A stretch of 64,000 nucleotides of DNA. Origin: Sclerurus mexicanus. Taxonomy: Eukaryota; Chordata; Aves; Passeriformes; Furnariidae. The notes under the pieces were generated by a model. It did no database searches and was not told where the DNA came from. It saw nothing but the letters and a program-made list of their open reading frames with translations. The position numbers were made by a program, and so were the translations under genes. Of the stretch, positions 44,166-57,281 are shown piece after piece (the stretch's first letter is position 1; every line of letters begins with the position of its first letter). The stretch covers positions 34,444 through 98,443 of the forward strand of contig VWZF01003642.1 of assembly GCA_013396755.1 (NCBI GenBank), given 5' to 3'.

Positions 44166-46211
44166 TTTTACTCTAAATTTTTACTCTTTAAACTTTTACT
44201 CAAAATTACTCTATGAAAGTAAAATAATAAAAGAAACAAAGTGCAATTGTATTTTTTTCAGAAATTGCAGCATCTGACTATTAAAAAAACGATGAGAGGA
44301 CTTTGGTTATCACATCAGAGTAAAAGCTCTGCATTTATGAAACATTCCTCTTGGTTGAAAAACTGTCTTGTCTTCTTAACAAAAATAACAGTTCTTCACC
44401 AGCTTACTTATGTGCATGTATGAGAACAGGAAAAAACAAGATAAAGGGAATAATCTGTTTATGCTCATTAATACAAAGGCTCAGTAGCAATGCAATGAAA
44501 AATAACCAATCTCAGGATTCAGAAGTTTCCTATGTACCTTTAAATGTTTCATTCCTCATAGTACAGCGTATTCCTTAACTTAATATATTCTTTAATTTAA
44601 AACAATAACTTAATATATGATTGACCTGATATTCTCCAAGAAATAAATTACCGACAAAATTAGGTGGATTAAAATTAAATTTTAGAGAAAGGTTGTGATA
44701 TTAGATATCTATATTTTTCTTTTTTAAATGTATTCTATTAAACAGAATAATTTGAATATAGTTATGTTTTATTTAGTTTAGATTATTAAATCTTTATTTA
44801 GTGTGAAAATACTTCAAAAAGTGGTTTCAGTTTCGTGTATGTTGAGTACTATCATATAGATGTAAACACAGTACCATGATCAAAGGTGATTTCTTCACGT
44901 GCACACTCAAAGGAAACCACTACAGCTATGTATTAGTTAATCTATTATTTAGATGAGCAGTGGATGTTTTCTTTTAAATCAGCAAATGTGCAACTACAAC
45001 TTTCAGAATCCGTGTCATAGTCAGTTTTAAACATCCACATTTTGCAATAAACTACTGTTCTTGTTAGTTACTACATGAATCTCTGCTAGCTATTAGTCTA
45101 TAAACTATCCTTAAAAAAATGCTTAAAGAATGAGAGAGAATCACAAAGAGAATGAATTAATCTCCTCTAGTTCTCAAATAAGATATTGTGACTGAGGTAC
45201 ATCATACAGATTTACCCACAAGAGGGCAGATTTCTGGTTTTCATTCCAGAGCTACAGTTTTATACCATGACATTAAGTTTCCAGAACTAAATACTTCCAA
45301 AAATACTACAAAAAAAAAATACTAAAAAAAAGGAGATACAGCTGCCAAAACATGGTCTAATACTTAAGTATCTGGAGGGCAAGAATACACATTCACAATA
45401 TAAAGCATTTAAAACTAATTCAATCTCAAAAAAAGTCAGTATTGGAATGAACAGTACTTAATCAGCTGCCTGATGCAGCTGCCTACAGTTAAAAAGGTAA
45501 CTCAAGAACATCCGAAGCTACCTGGTACTTATCTGAGTTGAAGAGCCAAATGGGGTGGTCACAGCATGTTGGGGGAGGTGTGGGCAGGGCAATGAGTGTA
45601 CCAGTGAAAGCCGTATGTTTGGTTCATAAAGTGATCAGGCAGCAGAATCACTGATGCTGACAAAGTAAGTGAAAAATTAAAAAGATGGAGATAAAACTTG
45701 CCTAGTATAACTTCTAAACCAGTATTCATGTAATGTGTTTTCCTACAGCTGTTCCAATAGTAGGTGCTCAAATCACTACAAACTAAAACCACTGCAAAAA
45801 AAGAAATCTTACTGAAAACTACTGTACTGTACAATGTTAAGTTACTTCTGAAAACAAAACAATCTTTAGGAAAATACAGTTAGAGCAACCAGCTTCTTAA
45901 TCTGTGATTACTGTCACAGACTCCTTTGGTTTCTGCTGCTCTAATTCGATAACAATGACACATGGCTCTGCTGCCCAAGTGTTGGCAGTGGCAGTGACAT
46001 CACAGTAAATGGGAAGAGAAATCCCAGTACAAGTGGTAGAAGCACAGACAGAATGAGAGGTGTATGGATTCAAGGAAAGACGCCCTCTAATGCAGGAGCA
46101 CACACATTCCTACCAGGGTAAGAATCAATTGTGATCTGCACCTGTAATAACTCTTCCTAGTGGAAGAGAAGAGGGCAATTGACACAATCGGACTACGACT
46201 TACATGCAGTT

Positions 46212-46372
46212 AATCTGTGGGGCAGTGGGATTGAGTGCACCCACAGCAAATTCGCCAACAACACTCTGCTGTGTGGTGCAGTTGCCACACTGGAGGAAAG
46301 GGATGGCAGGACAAGCTTGATAGGTGGGTCTGTACAAACCTCAAGAAGCCCAATGCAGCAGACATGACACCA
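46212..46372 (+). mobile_element. CR1 LINE ORF2 fragment (RT catalytic region, inactive)
   Basis: Translation on the plus strand gives GSGIECTHSKFANNTLLCGA, then VATLEERDG. This is the part of CR1 reverse transcriptase around catalytic motif C, which in active CR1 reads F-A-D-D. Here both Asp codons have become Asn (AAC at 46257-46259 and 46260-46262), so the copy cannot encode active RT. It is truncated on both sides: nothing recognisable of the palm domain lies to the left and no 3' UTR lies to the right of about 46372. Confidence 0.88.
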
Positions 46373-49300
46373 GCTATCATACTTCCATGAAAACTACTCT
46401 GAGAAACTCAAACAAAAAGGAAAAACACTGAGCTACTTCAGTAGCTCATACATGTATTTCCCACCTGCACTCCATGCGACTTTTACTCCAACGAAGACAG
46501 TACAGCTCTTTTTAGTGAGCAGAGCCCTTTTGCTTGCTCATGGACACATGCAGTGGCTGATACTAGAAACAGTTCATTTTACAGAAATAAAATAGCTAAT
46601 GGGTGTATAAAAGAGCAAAAGCAAATAAGAGAGTTCATTAAGTCATATCCGTCAATTAGAGAACACTTTTGGTTGCAATACCCATCTTTGTTAACAAATT
46701 TGTTGTAGCAGGTGTTAAAGGGGAAGTAGCAGACTGTCTTTTTCAAGTTTTTTGAATGTCTCATGTCAGCTGTCAGTAGTGCTGCTGTTTTCTAAAATCA
46801 GCTGTGTACCAACATTTACTTGTATTTTAAAGACTTCTTTAATTAAGTTGGAACTTTATCAGACTAAAAGCCTATTGACTAAATGCTGATCCAAAACATA
46901 CTTAAATAAAGTAGTCTCTTCCAATTTTTAACTTTGCATTTCTGCCCTTGAACTCTCTTAGATGATTCATGACCCTTATAACACAAAACTGGGAAGAAAT
47001 AATCCTGTCGAGGCAGCAGCTGATTTTACACATCTTCCCGATACATAATTTTTGCCTCTTTTTTTACTTTGAAAATTAATTAAAATCCCTCCAAACTTCT
47101 TCAATACACACTAAGAAAAGATGCACAAGTAAAACATTTCTTTAGAGATCCACAATAAAAGCCAATGTAAAATTCTATATAAACAGGTCTAGTGTGTTGC
47201 ATTTATCACTGCCTTTTTATTATTGAAATTAATATTAACCTGTGATAAGTTACTCCCTTTGTTCTAATACTCACCTTCTTGACTGTTTTTCAACTAAAGC
47301 TTCTTGCACATATAAGAGACACTATATAGCACTGCAGGTAGTTAAGATGCTTTTCTTCTGGACTGGTGTATTATTTCCCCTCATTCCCCCACCACAATGA
47401 TGCAATTCCACCACCCAAAGACTCCAAGCCAGCCCGCTGTAACACATCCAGTTTCTCCATCTTGTATCAAATCCACTCCCACACAGCTGCTAGGTGGAAG
47501 AGAGACAGCACATGCTGCAGCCTCTTCCTCAATGAGAACACAAGAATCTCTACTCAACAACCAATTTTTACAAACTAAACTGCCTTGACACTTCCACCCC
47601 TTGTAAATTCAAACTGAAAATAGCTTGTGCTTTCCAAAAATACTAGACTGAGGGACTTGCAGATTAAGAGGTGCCTAATGATCAATCGGCAGAAAATGGT
47701 TAAATAAATCAGTGTTTTTAGTGACTCTGTGAAGAAACACAAAGAGCTTTGGTCGTACTCTCCTACTGCACAAATTTGCACAATTACTGGTAATGTAATT
47801 ATTTTTGTAAACTTACAGCATTCACTTCGAAAAATTTACTCCATTTGGTTCATTTTGCAAGGGTTATCTTATATAGTTTATGCAACATGCAGAAGAGAGA
47901 TAGTCTCTAAAGGAAAGTATGCTAACATTGAAGAGACAAAAATGCCAAAATAATCAAATTAATTTAATGCTTTAATTAAGACTAACATTTTGCAAAAACA
48001 TACTTGGAAAGGTTGAACAGGAGAGCAAAGGTAACTCAAAGAGCCCAAATGTAGTGTTAGTGTCTAATAAATCCAATAATTATACAAGAGACTCCAAGGG
48101 ATTAAAATTTTCATGTTTGATAACTGATTTTAGTTAATGTTTGGGGTCTAAAATTGAGAATTACATAAACTTTTTGACATACACCATGCACCTTAGCAAT
48201 AGTAAAAATGTGGAGCTCCATGACTTTGTGACTGCAAAAGTACCCTTAGTGTCAGGAGTCCCTGACTCTTACCTTTATGGCATATTTTAATTATCTTCCT
48301 ATCCTATATAATTACCATTCCTATTATTAACAATGAGATTATCAATAAGCCTGTAAAAAATAACACTGGTTCGCAAAGATACTAATTTTTCCCAATTTCA
48401 CACACACTCTGGTTACCAAAGGTTTTTCTCTATATGAATATCATCGTCAACTAAATTTTGGGAGCACAGTGAGATCAAAGACATAGCATAGGAAACAAAT
48501 AGAGACTACAGCTGGGAAAAAAACCCCCACACACTTTCAAAGTTATTAAAAAACCCTGAAGCATAGAGCATGCAACACCTAAAGGTATTGAACTGGAGTA
48601 ATGGTTAATGAACTAAGCTCAAATGATGACCAGTACACCATGACCAACTGTGGCTAGACAGTAACAACCTGAGTATCTCTCAATAACTGGGAAAAATACT
48701 ACATTGGGGTTTGGCCCTTGCAGTTCCGCGATGGATTCACAGTATTATCCAGGTGAGTGCCTTATGTCATTCTGAATTTCTGTTGCTGGTTCTCCTACAG
48801 CTGCAGCACAAACACAACATAATTCACTTAAGCTCACAAACTGCTGAAAGGAGAGATGAGTTCCAAAAAAAATAACCCCCTAAACCAGTGTCTCTTTCAC
48901 CTTCCTACCTCCACATCTCACCCTCGATACCCTGCAGATCTTAAAAATCTAAACCAAAGCTATCCAGGAATTGCAGCAAGTAGTTTGCAAAGCTGCACAC
49001 AGGCTTAGTAGAGCTCGCAGCTCAGTCAAGATTAAAATTAGGACCTTCCAAAGTTTTCAAAATTAGCCATGTCACAACATAAACAAACATTCCATCAATA
49101 ACAATTAGATGGAATTACTATGGTCATGCACAAATAAAAAGCTTGGACATTTTTAATGTTTGGCCTGTCTATATTAAACATTTTCATCACCTCCAATGCG
49201 TACTGCAGCAATACAAAGAAACAAAGAATACTGTCAACAGTGTAAACATACTTGTAGGAGTAATAACTTGGCACAAAACAAAATGTAAATATTTATGTGG

Positions 49301-51026
49301 ATAGGAATAGCGTGACCCAGTCAGCATAAAACAAGTAAAATGAAGCAGATTACTTTGAAGAAAATCTCCTTCATATAGAAATTCCCTAAAACATGCATCT
49401 GAATTTTTTTTCTTTAACAAACTTAACCAACTCAAACCAGTTTGTAAATTTTCTTCATACTCAAATATAGTTCACTGAATGCAATTTAATTTTACAGTGA
49501 AGTAAAACCAACTCAATTTAAGCTACTAATTCTGAAAGACAATATACACTCAAATGTTTAATGCAGCTCAACTAAACCACTTTAAAATAATTCCCCGTTA
49601 CTTCATACATTAAAAGCCTTAAGTGTTGTCATGTAGACATTTTTTTAATTATTTGGACAAAGTCACACATATTTAAATAGTTCAGTTGAACACAAATAAT
49701 ATACCTATGAACTAGCTCTTTCCAAGAAAGAAGGAAAATTCTAAGTTTCACATTGTAAATGTCTATCATAACTTCTGGTACAAACTTATCAATCACACCA
49801 GAAGTCAGTAGAACACATAAAAGAGGGGAGAAGGTTCACTATGACATTTCAATACTGAGCCATTGTCAATCTACATGGAGAACAATGTCAAAACCAAAGC
49901 ATGCCACTGGAGACCAAGTGAAAACACTGCAAGTCCTAAAAAGAGATTAGACTGTGGGTGACCAGTAGTAGATTTTATTTTCACTTTAAATGGCAAACAA
50001 GATAATAATCCATGACTTAAAAAGCTGAGAATCTTTTCCACTGAGAAATGTACAAAAAATTTCACTTCATTTGCAGACTTCCTTGAAAAACACAGAACAT
50101 GGCCCTTCTGCCACAGTTACCTTCTCCTTCCACAATTCCAGAAAGCACAAGGCTGGAGGAGACAAGGCCAAAGAGATTGCAGAACAGCCTATGAATCTAA
50201 TGTGACTACTAACCAAACAAGTTATTCTTTGCTGACCCTTCTCCCACATCCAAAGTTAATGTTCTTTTTATTCAGTATCTTTAATTCTAGTATGGTTTTG
50301 TTGAGCCCCTTTAGGTCTACGTTTAGCCAGCTGTCTTTCATACTCCCAAGGATGAGGCTGAGTCACAGGGCTACAGCTGTAGCTCAGTTCCTTAGACAGG
50401 TGGACCTGCAAACATGCATGGGCCCTACCTATAGGGACTGGGGCAGAAGATGGAAAAACGAGTTTAGATACATGCAAGCAGTAACTACCACTGAGATTCC
50501 CATCCTGTTATGGAATTTGGCTTCTTCTGACTCAGAGGACAGTATAAAGACAAATGAGTAAAAAGGAAGACAGATACACTTCCCAAAATGTTTACAAACA
50601 CAGCTTTTACCTGACTGAAGGCACAATACACAAACCTATTCTTTTCTGTCCTGCCTTTCTCCTGCTCCAACTACTTATCATTTATTTCAGGTACCTGATT
50701 TATGAATTAAATAAAAAATGGTCTGCCCATGCAGATATTTCTCTAGATCTCTCCTTTTCAGTATGCAACGCAAAGACCAGCAGAAAACAAGTCCCTTGAA
50801 ATTTGACAGGACTGAAAACTGCCATCAATTCTGCAGCTGAACAATGCCTTCTAGTACCAATGAGGTAGACGGTCCATGACAACAAATACCAAAGACATTG
50901 AACATACTCATTTTCCCTTCTGTCTTTCCGCCATACCCTACCCTTTGAGGGATAAGGAACGAATAGAGGACTACAGCTGTGTTCATACATCCCGGAATAC
51001 TTATCCCACCATTTTTCTCTTCCAAA

Positions 51027-51118
51027 AAACCACAGAATATTGAGGGAAGTGACCTCTAGAGATTATTTTATTCGGTCTCCCACTCAAGCAAGAACACCAA
51101 GATCAGGTTGCGCAGAAA
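51027..51118 (-). mobile_element. CR1 LINE 3' end, short fragment
   Basis: Plus-strand text CACAGAATATTGAGGGAAGT, GACCTCTAGAGATTATTTTA and CTCAAGCAAGAACACC then CAGGTTGCGCAGAA matches the reverse complement of a CR1 3' end. Only about 90 bp remains. Confidence 0.75.
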
Positions 51119-53134
51119 ACTAGGGAGGAGAGGGGAGGATAAAAATCCCCATGTTTTAAAAATCAATGTACTCAAACTAACTAGATATTTTCTTTAGCTG
51201 TAATCTTTATTATAGCTGGCACAGAACTACCTGACTTGCTCTACAACAAAATAATCCAACGACAGTTCAACCATGGAGAATGTATTTTATTAGACTGAGG
51301 AAGAACTTATTTCCCAAAATCTAAGGCTTTCTGTTCAGGAACTCAAAGTGTAAATAATCCATTGAGCAATATTATATTAGCAAAATTAATATTTTCAATG
51401 ATTGCACAATATTCTATTTTTAACTCCTCCTCTAAAAATTTCATCCATTTTAATTTTAAAGAAAAGTGAGATTTTAAGATTACAAAGGCCCCCAGAAAAG
51501 TTGTGCCTCAGATTTCTGATCTTGACAGTGACAGTAACAAAGCAAAAACCTTTCCTGAAGTGCACATTAGCCTCTGTCTTTAGACTAAGTTACAATTAAC
51601 ACAGAACCATACACTAAGAGCACATACAGCTTAAAAAGGTCACCACAAGGTAAAAGGGCACCAGTAATCCAGAAGTAGCACCAAATTACACAAAGAATTA
51701 AGTCTATACTAGTTTGGTTGTTTTCCAAAGCTAGTTCATGTTGTGGTTTTTACTTTTGGCTTTTAAATCTATTTATGTATTACTTCGATGAAATGCAGAA
51801 AGTTACTTGCTTGAAGAGAACTGACATGCACAGTGAACAGTCCTATTAAAAAAAAAAGTCCCTTTTACTGTAAACAAGAACAATAAATAGAAAACCAAAG
51901 CAAACACAAACCACCAGAGGCTTTTTAAAAGCATCTTGCAAAAAGAAATGGGTGTCTCAATAACTCCAACTGGAAGGGTCTTTTTAATCAAAATTAGAAA
52001 TATCCATAACGACAGAGGCATTTTTTCCTACATATTTAGTGCATGCCACAAAGTCTTCACTATTCTATTCACAGATTCATGGAACTGTAAAGGAATCAGC
52101 TTCCAGCTTTAAGTGCCAATACTCAGTATGAACCACAGGCTTCCTAGTCTTGCTCTGACAAATATGAAGAACTTCAGTTAAATAAGCTTTCTGCAATCAG
52201 ATGAAGTGGGTGAATAGGAAACACTGGATCCAAGGATCTAACTTTTCTATTTCCCTAATCAGAATGTATATATAGTTTAGAATTCTCCTTTCCCAGTAAC
52301 CCGTCTCTTAGATCACTACCTACAATGCCTCTGACCTGTTGAATTAATCACTATTAACACTCAGCATACAAATTCACAAGCTAAATATTTGCTTCCCCAA
52401 ACTTGAAGGAACAAAAATGTTTAGGCCAATTGCTCAATTCCTCCTAAGTAACTTTTACTTCTGATCTGATTCACCTGAAAATTTTTTGTGGGTTTCAAAG
52501 CAATGCTCATGGCCTTTGCAACTGTGACAGAAACTACTGGCTGATGTAATAACCATCTGACTTTCCTCAATTTAAGTCAGTCTTTCAGCATGACTTTGCA
52601 AGTGAGCACCTTCTCCCAAGGAATGTATTACTAACTGTCACACAAAACTTGACAGTACATCATCCAAAGCTTGAATGATGTTGAAAATTGCATTCCATGT
52701 TAACATGAAAAACCCCCGGCCAAACGACCACCCTTAAGGTGTTGGTTCTTAGAAACACTTTTATCAGACCTCAGTTACTCTTGTAAAAATGGAAGGTCTT
52801 CAGAATCACTCCTCAGCAGAAATTTTACAACTAGATCCAAAAAACGACTGGAACTGCCACAGCTCTTGAGCTGATTCCAAGTTCTCAGCTCAGCAGGCCA
52901 TTTTGGTATCTAGCCTTCCTATACCAGGCAAAATCTCTAACAAAAGTGCTTTTTCAATATCCAGGATATCATGTGAGACAGGCAATCTTGGATAGATGTA
53001 AGCAGTCAATCCCTACCATAAAGTTTCCATTATGTTTATCTACCTCTTTTGAAGAAAATTCAGTATGAAAGACCTCACTGCTTATTAATGCATAATGGGC
53101 AAAAAGGGTTTCTAATATTAAAGGAAAGCTTAAT

Positions 53135-53169
53135 ATGATATATCATGAAAGCTGAATATCATATATCAT
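53135..53169. repeat. AT-rich tandem/palindromic cluster
   Basis: ATGATATATCAT is a perfect 12-base palindrome, and GAAAGCT-AATAT-ATATATCAT recurs about 22 bases later with two changes. Simple local duplication in intron 2. Confidence 0.65.
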
Positions 53170-53439
53170 ATCATACAAGAATAAATTCTACCTGAAAAAT
53201 ACTTTGAGAAAACTGGGAAGATTCACACTACCAGTCTCTAAAGTGATAATTCCCACCCATAGTAATTTAGAGCACAGTTCTATTTTGAAAAGGATTTAGG
53301 GGACCTAGATTACCTTTTTTTTCCCAAATCAAGAATGACTACACTTACTAAATCAGTAAGTATAAACATCAGAGTATAGCCATTTATAAAGCAGAGTTTT
53401 TATTAAATGTTAAACTCCAATAAAATATAACTTGAGAGG

Positions 53440-54200
53440 TGAGCACATGCAAATCTCATGTAGTTCAAGGCCAAGTGCAAGGTTCTGCATATGTGTCAGG
53501 GCAATACCAAGCACAGGCTGGGCAGAGAATGGATCGAGAGCAGCCATGAAGAAAAGGATTTGAAGATGCTGGTGGATGAAAAGCTGGACATGAGCCACGT
53601 GCTTGTAGCCCAGAAAGCCAAACGTGTCCTGGGCTGCATTCAAAGCAGCGTGGCCAGCAGGTTGAGGAAGGGGATTCTGCCCCTCTACTCTGCTCTGGAC
53701 CCCACCTGGAGTCACTGAACCTAGCTCTGCAGTCCCCCAACATAAGAAGGACATGGACCTGCTGCAGCAAGTGCACAGGAGGCCACGAAACTGATCAGTG
53801 GGCTGGAGCACCTCTCCCATGAAGAAATGCTGAGAGAGTTGGGGTTGTTCAGCCTGGACAAGATAAGGCTCCGAGAAGGACTTACAGCACTTTCCAGTAC
53901 CTAAAGGGAGCCTAGCAGGGAATGTGGTGACAGGACAAGGGAGGATGATCTTTAATTGACAGAGAGTAGGTTTAGGGGTCAGGAAGAAAATGTTTACTGT
54001 GAGGGTCGTGAGAAACTGACACAGGTTGCCAAGAGAAGCTGTGGATGCCCCTTCCCCGGAAGTGTTCAAGGCCAGGTTCGATGGGGCTTTCAGAAACTTT
54101 GTCTATTTAGAAGGTGTCCCTGTCCATGGCAGGGAAGCTGGAACTACAGGATCATTAAGGTCTCTTCCAAACCAAACCATTCCATGATAACGACACTCAA
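53440..54200 (+). mobile_element. CR1 LINE, long 3' fragment
   Basis: The longest and best preserved CR1 here. Plus-strand landmarks in order: CAAGTGCAAGGTTCTGCATA, GGGCAATACCAAGCACAGGC, TGGGCAGAGAATGGATCGAG, CTGGGCTGCATTCAAAGCAG, CTGCCCCTCTACTCTGCTCT, AAGAAGGACATGGACCTGCT, GAGAGAGTTGGGGTTGTTCA, GCCTGGACAAGATAAGGCTC, AAGTGTTCAAGGCCAGGTTC, and the 3' end GGTCTCTTCCAAACCAAACC then ATTCCATGATAACGA. It contains the C-terminal part of ORF2; an uninterrupted stretch encodes about 75 residues (53491-53718) with LGCIQSSVASRLRKGILPLY, beyond the RT catalytic core. Frame breaks follow. An ERV relic starts within about 100-200 bases to its right. Confidence 0.95.
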
Positions 54201-54440
54201 GGTAAGTTTCCACAGTTCAATAGTGTCCTAGATACAGCTGCCAGGACCAGTTTATCACGATGTGGGCATAACCAAAACTGTGTATTCTAGACCCTCTGTG
54301 TCATTTCTCATGAACAGTTAATAATGGATCATTTGCAGCAGCTGCCCAGGGCACACCTGACCCACCGGGTTACAAGCTGGGTGTTAAAGAACTCTGTGAG
54401 ATAGAGAAGTTTTCCTGTCTTCACATCAATGACTCAGCCA

Positions 54441-54441
54441 N
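54441..54441. other. Single-N position
   Basis: One N in the ERV relic; no flanking duplication. Confidence 0.8.
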
Positions 54442-55508
54442 TGTCCACGCAAACCATTGAAGGGCCAGAAGGACATCGGAAACTGATAGCAGTTGCCCCT
54501 GTCCAGAAAAGACAAAGACTAAATCAGTTCGTATAGTGAATGATGAGGAAGAGGCAGGACGTTCACATCCAGCAGAAGAAGCAGAGCCAGAAATAATTAC
54601 TGAGTCCCTATTCCTGGTCAAGCTGCAGGAGCTGCAGAGAGAGTTCACGCAACAGGCAAATGAATCCATTCTGACCTGGCTGCTCTGAATCTGGGATGCC
54701 GCAGGTAATGATACAATTCTAGATGGAAGTGAAGCAAGGCAACTGGGATCCCTGTCTTGAGATGTGGTCATTGATCTGGGGATTGGAAAGAGGCAGAAAA
54801 CTGTCAGCCTCTGGTGATGACTGCTGTCAAGTGTGAGAGAGAGATATCTTTGTAAGGAGGACCTCCACGTACAGCAGGGAGCCCGTTGAGGAGGCCCCAC
54901 CATATAACCAGCTACCAGACGATGAAAGGCGATATGTTCTCTTCATGGACAGTTCCTGTTGTATTGTAAAGACAAACTAGAAATGGAAAGCAGCCATGTG
55001 GAGTCCCACATGGTGAGCTGCAGAAGTGACCAAAGGACAAGGTGGATCAAGTCAGGTTGCAGAGCTTAAAACCATACTGCTGGCTTTGGATATCACTGAA
55101 CGAGAGAAGTGGCCAAGACTCTACCTCTACAGGTGAGCAGAGGTGGGTGTTGGCCAATGCTCTGTAGGGATGGCTAGAACGATGGAGAAAGGCTAACTGG
55201 CAGCGTAGAGGGAAACCCATCTGGTCAGCTGAGATGTGGCAGGACATCGCTGCCCGGGTAGAGAAGCTGAGCGTGAAGGTCCATCATATAGATGCTCATG
55301 TACCCAAGACTTGGGCTAATGAAGAGCATTGCAACAATGAGCAGGTTGATTGAGCTACCAGGATTAAAGTATACCAGGTAGATTTGGATTGGCAGCACAA
55401 CGGAGAATTATTTCTAGATCAATGGGCCCATGATGCCTCTGGTCATCAGGGGAGAGACAAAACATACAAATGTGCTCGTGACTGAGGGGTAGATTTGGAC
55501 AGTATCTC

Positions 55509-55524
55509 CATGAGTATACTCATG
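55509..55524. repeat. Perfect 16-base palindrome in ERV relic
   Basis: CATGAGTATACTCATG equals its own reverse complement. It sits inside a small duplication in which GGACAGTATC occurs both before and after it. Confidence 0.8.
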
Positions 55525-55598
55525 GACAGTATCATGCAGGTTATCCACAACTGTGAGACACGTGCTGCCATCAAGCAGGCCATGTAGGTGAAGCTTCT

Positions 55599-55931
55599 AT
55601 GGTATGGTTGTCAAAATACAGGTATGGGGAAGCTTGGCAAGTTGATTACATCACACTTCACCAAACTCGTCAAGGCAAGCAGTACGTGCTGACCATGGCA
55701 GAAGCGACCACCAGATGGCTGGAGACATACCCCATGCCTCACGCCACTGCTCGGAATACCATCTTGGGCCTCGAGAAACAGGTCCTGTGGCGACACAGCA
55801 CCCTGGAGAGAACTGACTCAGGCAACAGGACCCATTTCAAGAATGGCCTCATAGACACCTGGGCTAGAGGGCATGGTACTCAATGGGTGTATCATATTCC
55901 CTTACCATGCACCACCTGCTGGGAAAGTTGA
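55599..55931 (+). pseudogene. ERV integrase core remnant
   Basis: The longest open stretch of the ERV relic, about 110 codons, covers the retroviral integrase core from just before the first catalytic Asp to just before the Glu. It carries a substitution at the second catalytic Asp position (Gly) and ends by a one-base frameshift just before the Glu motif (GKVE read in another frame at 55921-55932). It is a decayed pseudogene, not a host gene. Confidence 0.85.
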
Positions 55932-56391
55932 ACAGTGCAATGGACTGCTGAAAACCACCCCGAAGGCACTGGGCGGTGGGACATTTAAACACTGGGAGCT
56001 GCATTTAGCAAAGGGAACCTGGTTGGTCGACACCTGAGGCTCCATCAACTGAGCTAGCCCTGCCCAATCAGAACCCTTGTAATACTGTAGATGGAGATAA
56101 AGTCCCCATGGTGCATATGAGAAGTGTGTTAGGAAAGACTGTTTGGATTAGTCTCACCTCAAGCAAATGCAAACCCACCTAAGGGATTGCCTTTGCTCAA
56201 GGACCAGGTTTCACTTGGAGAGTAATGCAAAAAGATGTGGAAACATATTGTGTACCACAAGGGGACCTAATTTTCAGTGAGAACTGTCTGCAATGTTTCA
56301 TTGTATATATACGGATATAGATAGTTAAAAATGGTATTAATTTGAGCATGACATAAATGGTATAAGGCGTGGATAATGTCCTAGTTACAGT

Positions 56392-56392
56392 G
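56392..56392. other. Single-N position
   Basis: One N between pol relic and LTR end; no flanking duplication. Confidence 0.8.
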
Positions 56393-56399
56393 NATTTGG

Positions 56400-56605
56400 C
56401 GCTCAGCACAGAGGCTAATGAACACCAATCTGTTCGTGCCCCAGGGTGCTGGGTTATACATCTGGTACTGTAGGTTAAAACCATTTTTTTTCTCTGTATC
56501 ACTGTATTTATTGTAATCTTTTTAAGTAAATTGTGATCCTGACTTGCAATCTCTTGAGTCGGGTTCACTTCTCCCGCCAGTTTATCTTTAAACCAGCACA
56601 AATAG
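56400..56605 (+). repeat. Probable 3' LTR end of the ERV relic
   Basis: Sequence downstream of the pol relic includes TTTATTGTAATCTTTTTAAG, AATCTCTTGAGTCGGGTTCA and CTTCTCCCGCCAGTTTATCT, ending near AAACCAGCACA. This resembles the R/U5 end of avian ERV LTRs as I remember them. The LTR start and a matching 5' LTR were not found. Confidence 0.5.
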
Positions 56606-57281
56606 CAATGTTGCTTTTTTCAGTTCATGATAAACATCTAGCAACTTTCCTCTGTGGTATTGGTACTATCTTTTACAGCTATGTGTTTTCCTTTTAGAAT
56701 TAATGCATCTTCTACTACAGTGAAATCAGGCATAAATCTAAATCCAATTTCTGGTCATCATATTTATTCGTTAGAAGGAAAGTATCAATGCAAACTGCAT
56801 ATGTAAGACCTGTAAGATATTGTCTTTAATCTCAAAGCACTGTTTATCCTCTGTAGCAGAAAGCTGTCGTCACAATTTCTACTAATACAGCCAAGAACTT
56901 TGAAGCTGTCCCCAGTAACTTACTGAATACTTAATAACTTTCCAAGGAAAAACAATAGGAGTGGAAGAGATATTTCAATTAGTAAAATTAGCACATATGA
57001 AAGGACATAACTTTTAAAAATCACCACATCCCATAAAACTTCCTATATATGCTAATGCAAAGGCTTTAAAAGTAAAAATGTGATAAAGTATCTAGGCAAT
57101 AAATTGCCACTTCTGATACAAATATGTGACAAGAAGGAGATTTTGCATTTCCTGAAAGCCACAAAGTAATGCTATAAAACAATTATTCAGTAGATAGTTG
57201 GCACTTACCAGATGTGATGATTGCAACACACAAAGTCCTTTTTCCGTCTTAAGGGAACTATGTATCAAAAAACCCCAAACA

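Larger units (their letters stand above)
54300..56605 (+). mobile_element. Endogenous retrovirus relic (gag - RNase H - integrase - 3' LTR), defective
   Basis: A plus-strand, heavily mutated avian ERV, probably of the ERVL-like class. Order seen: a gag-like coding remnant (about 54500-54880, with in-frame stops); then directly an RNase H-like segment beginning near 54915, so protease and nearly all of reverse transcriptase are missing; the integrase zinc-binding region (about 55420-55590); and the integrase core (about 55600-55970). After this come a non-coding tail and an LTR-like end (about 56400-56605). Breaks: many stops; the last zinc-ligand position reads Arg (CGT, 55561-55563); the first catalytic Asp is present (GAT, 55644-55646); the second position reads Gly (GGC, 55821-55823); the Glu codon (55930-55932) is one base out of frame with the upstream part. 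No env and no 5' LTR found. It cannot be functional. Class assignment is from memory of avian pol sequences; left limit uncertain. Confidence 0.82.

Noticed and set aside
50371..50382. Perfect 12-base palindrome CTACAGCTGTAG
   Set aside because: Short palindromes are expected by chance in 64 kb and there is no supporting context.
52060..52110. CACAGATTCATGGAACTGTA, resembling a CR1 3' end
   Set aside because: Only one short word matches and the following bases do not continue the CR1 pattern.
53410..54069. Minus-strand open frame of 219 codons
   Set aside because: It is the antisense of the CR1 element at 53440-54200; GC-rich CR1 DNA gives long spurious frames.
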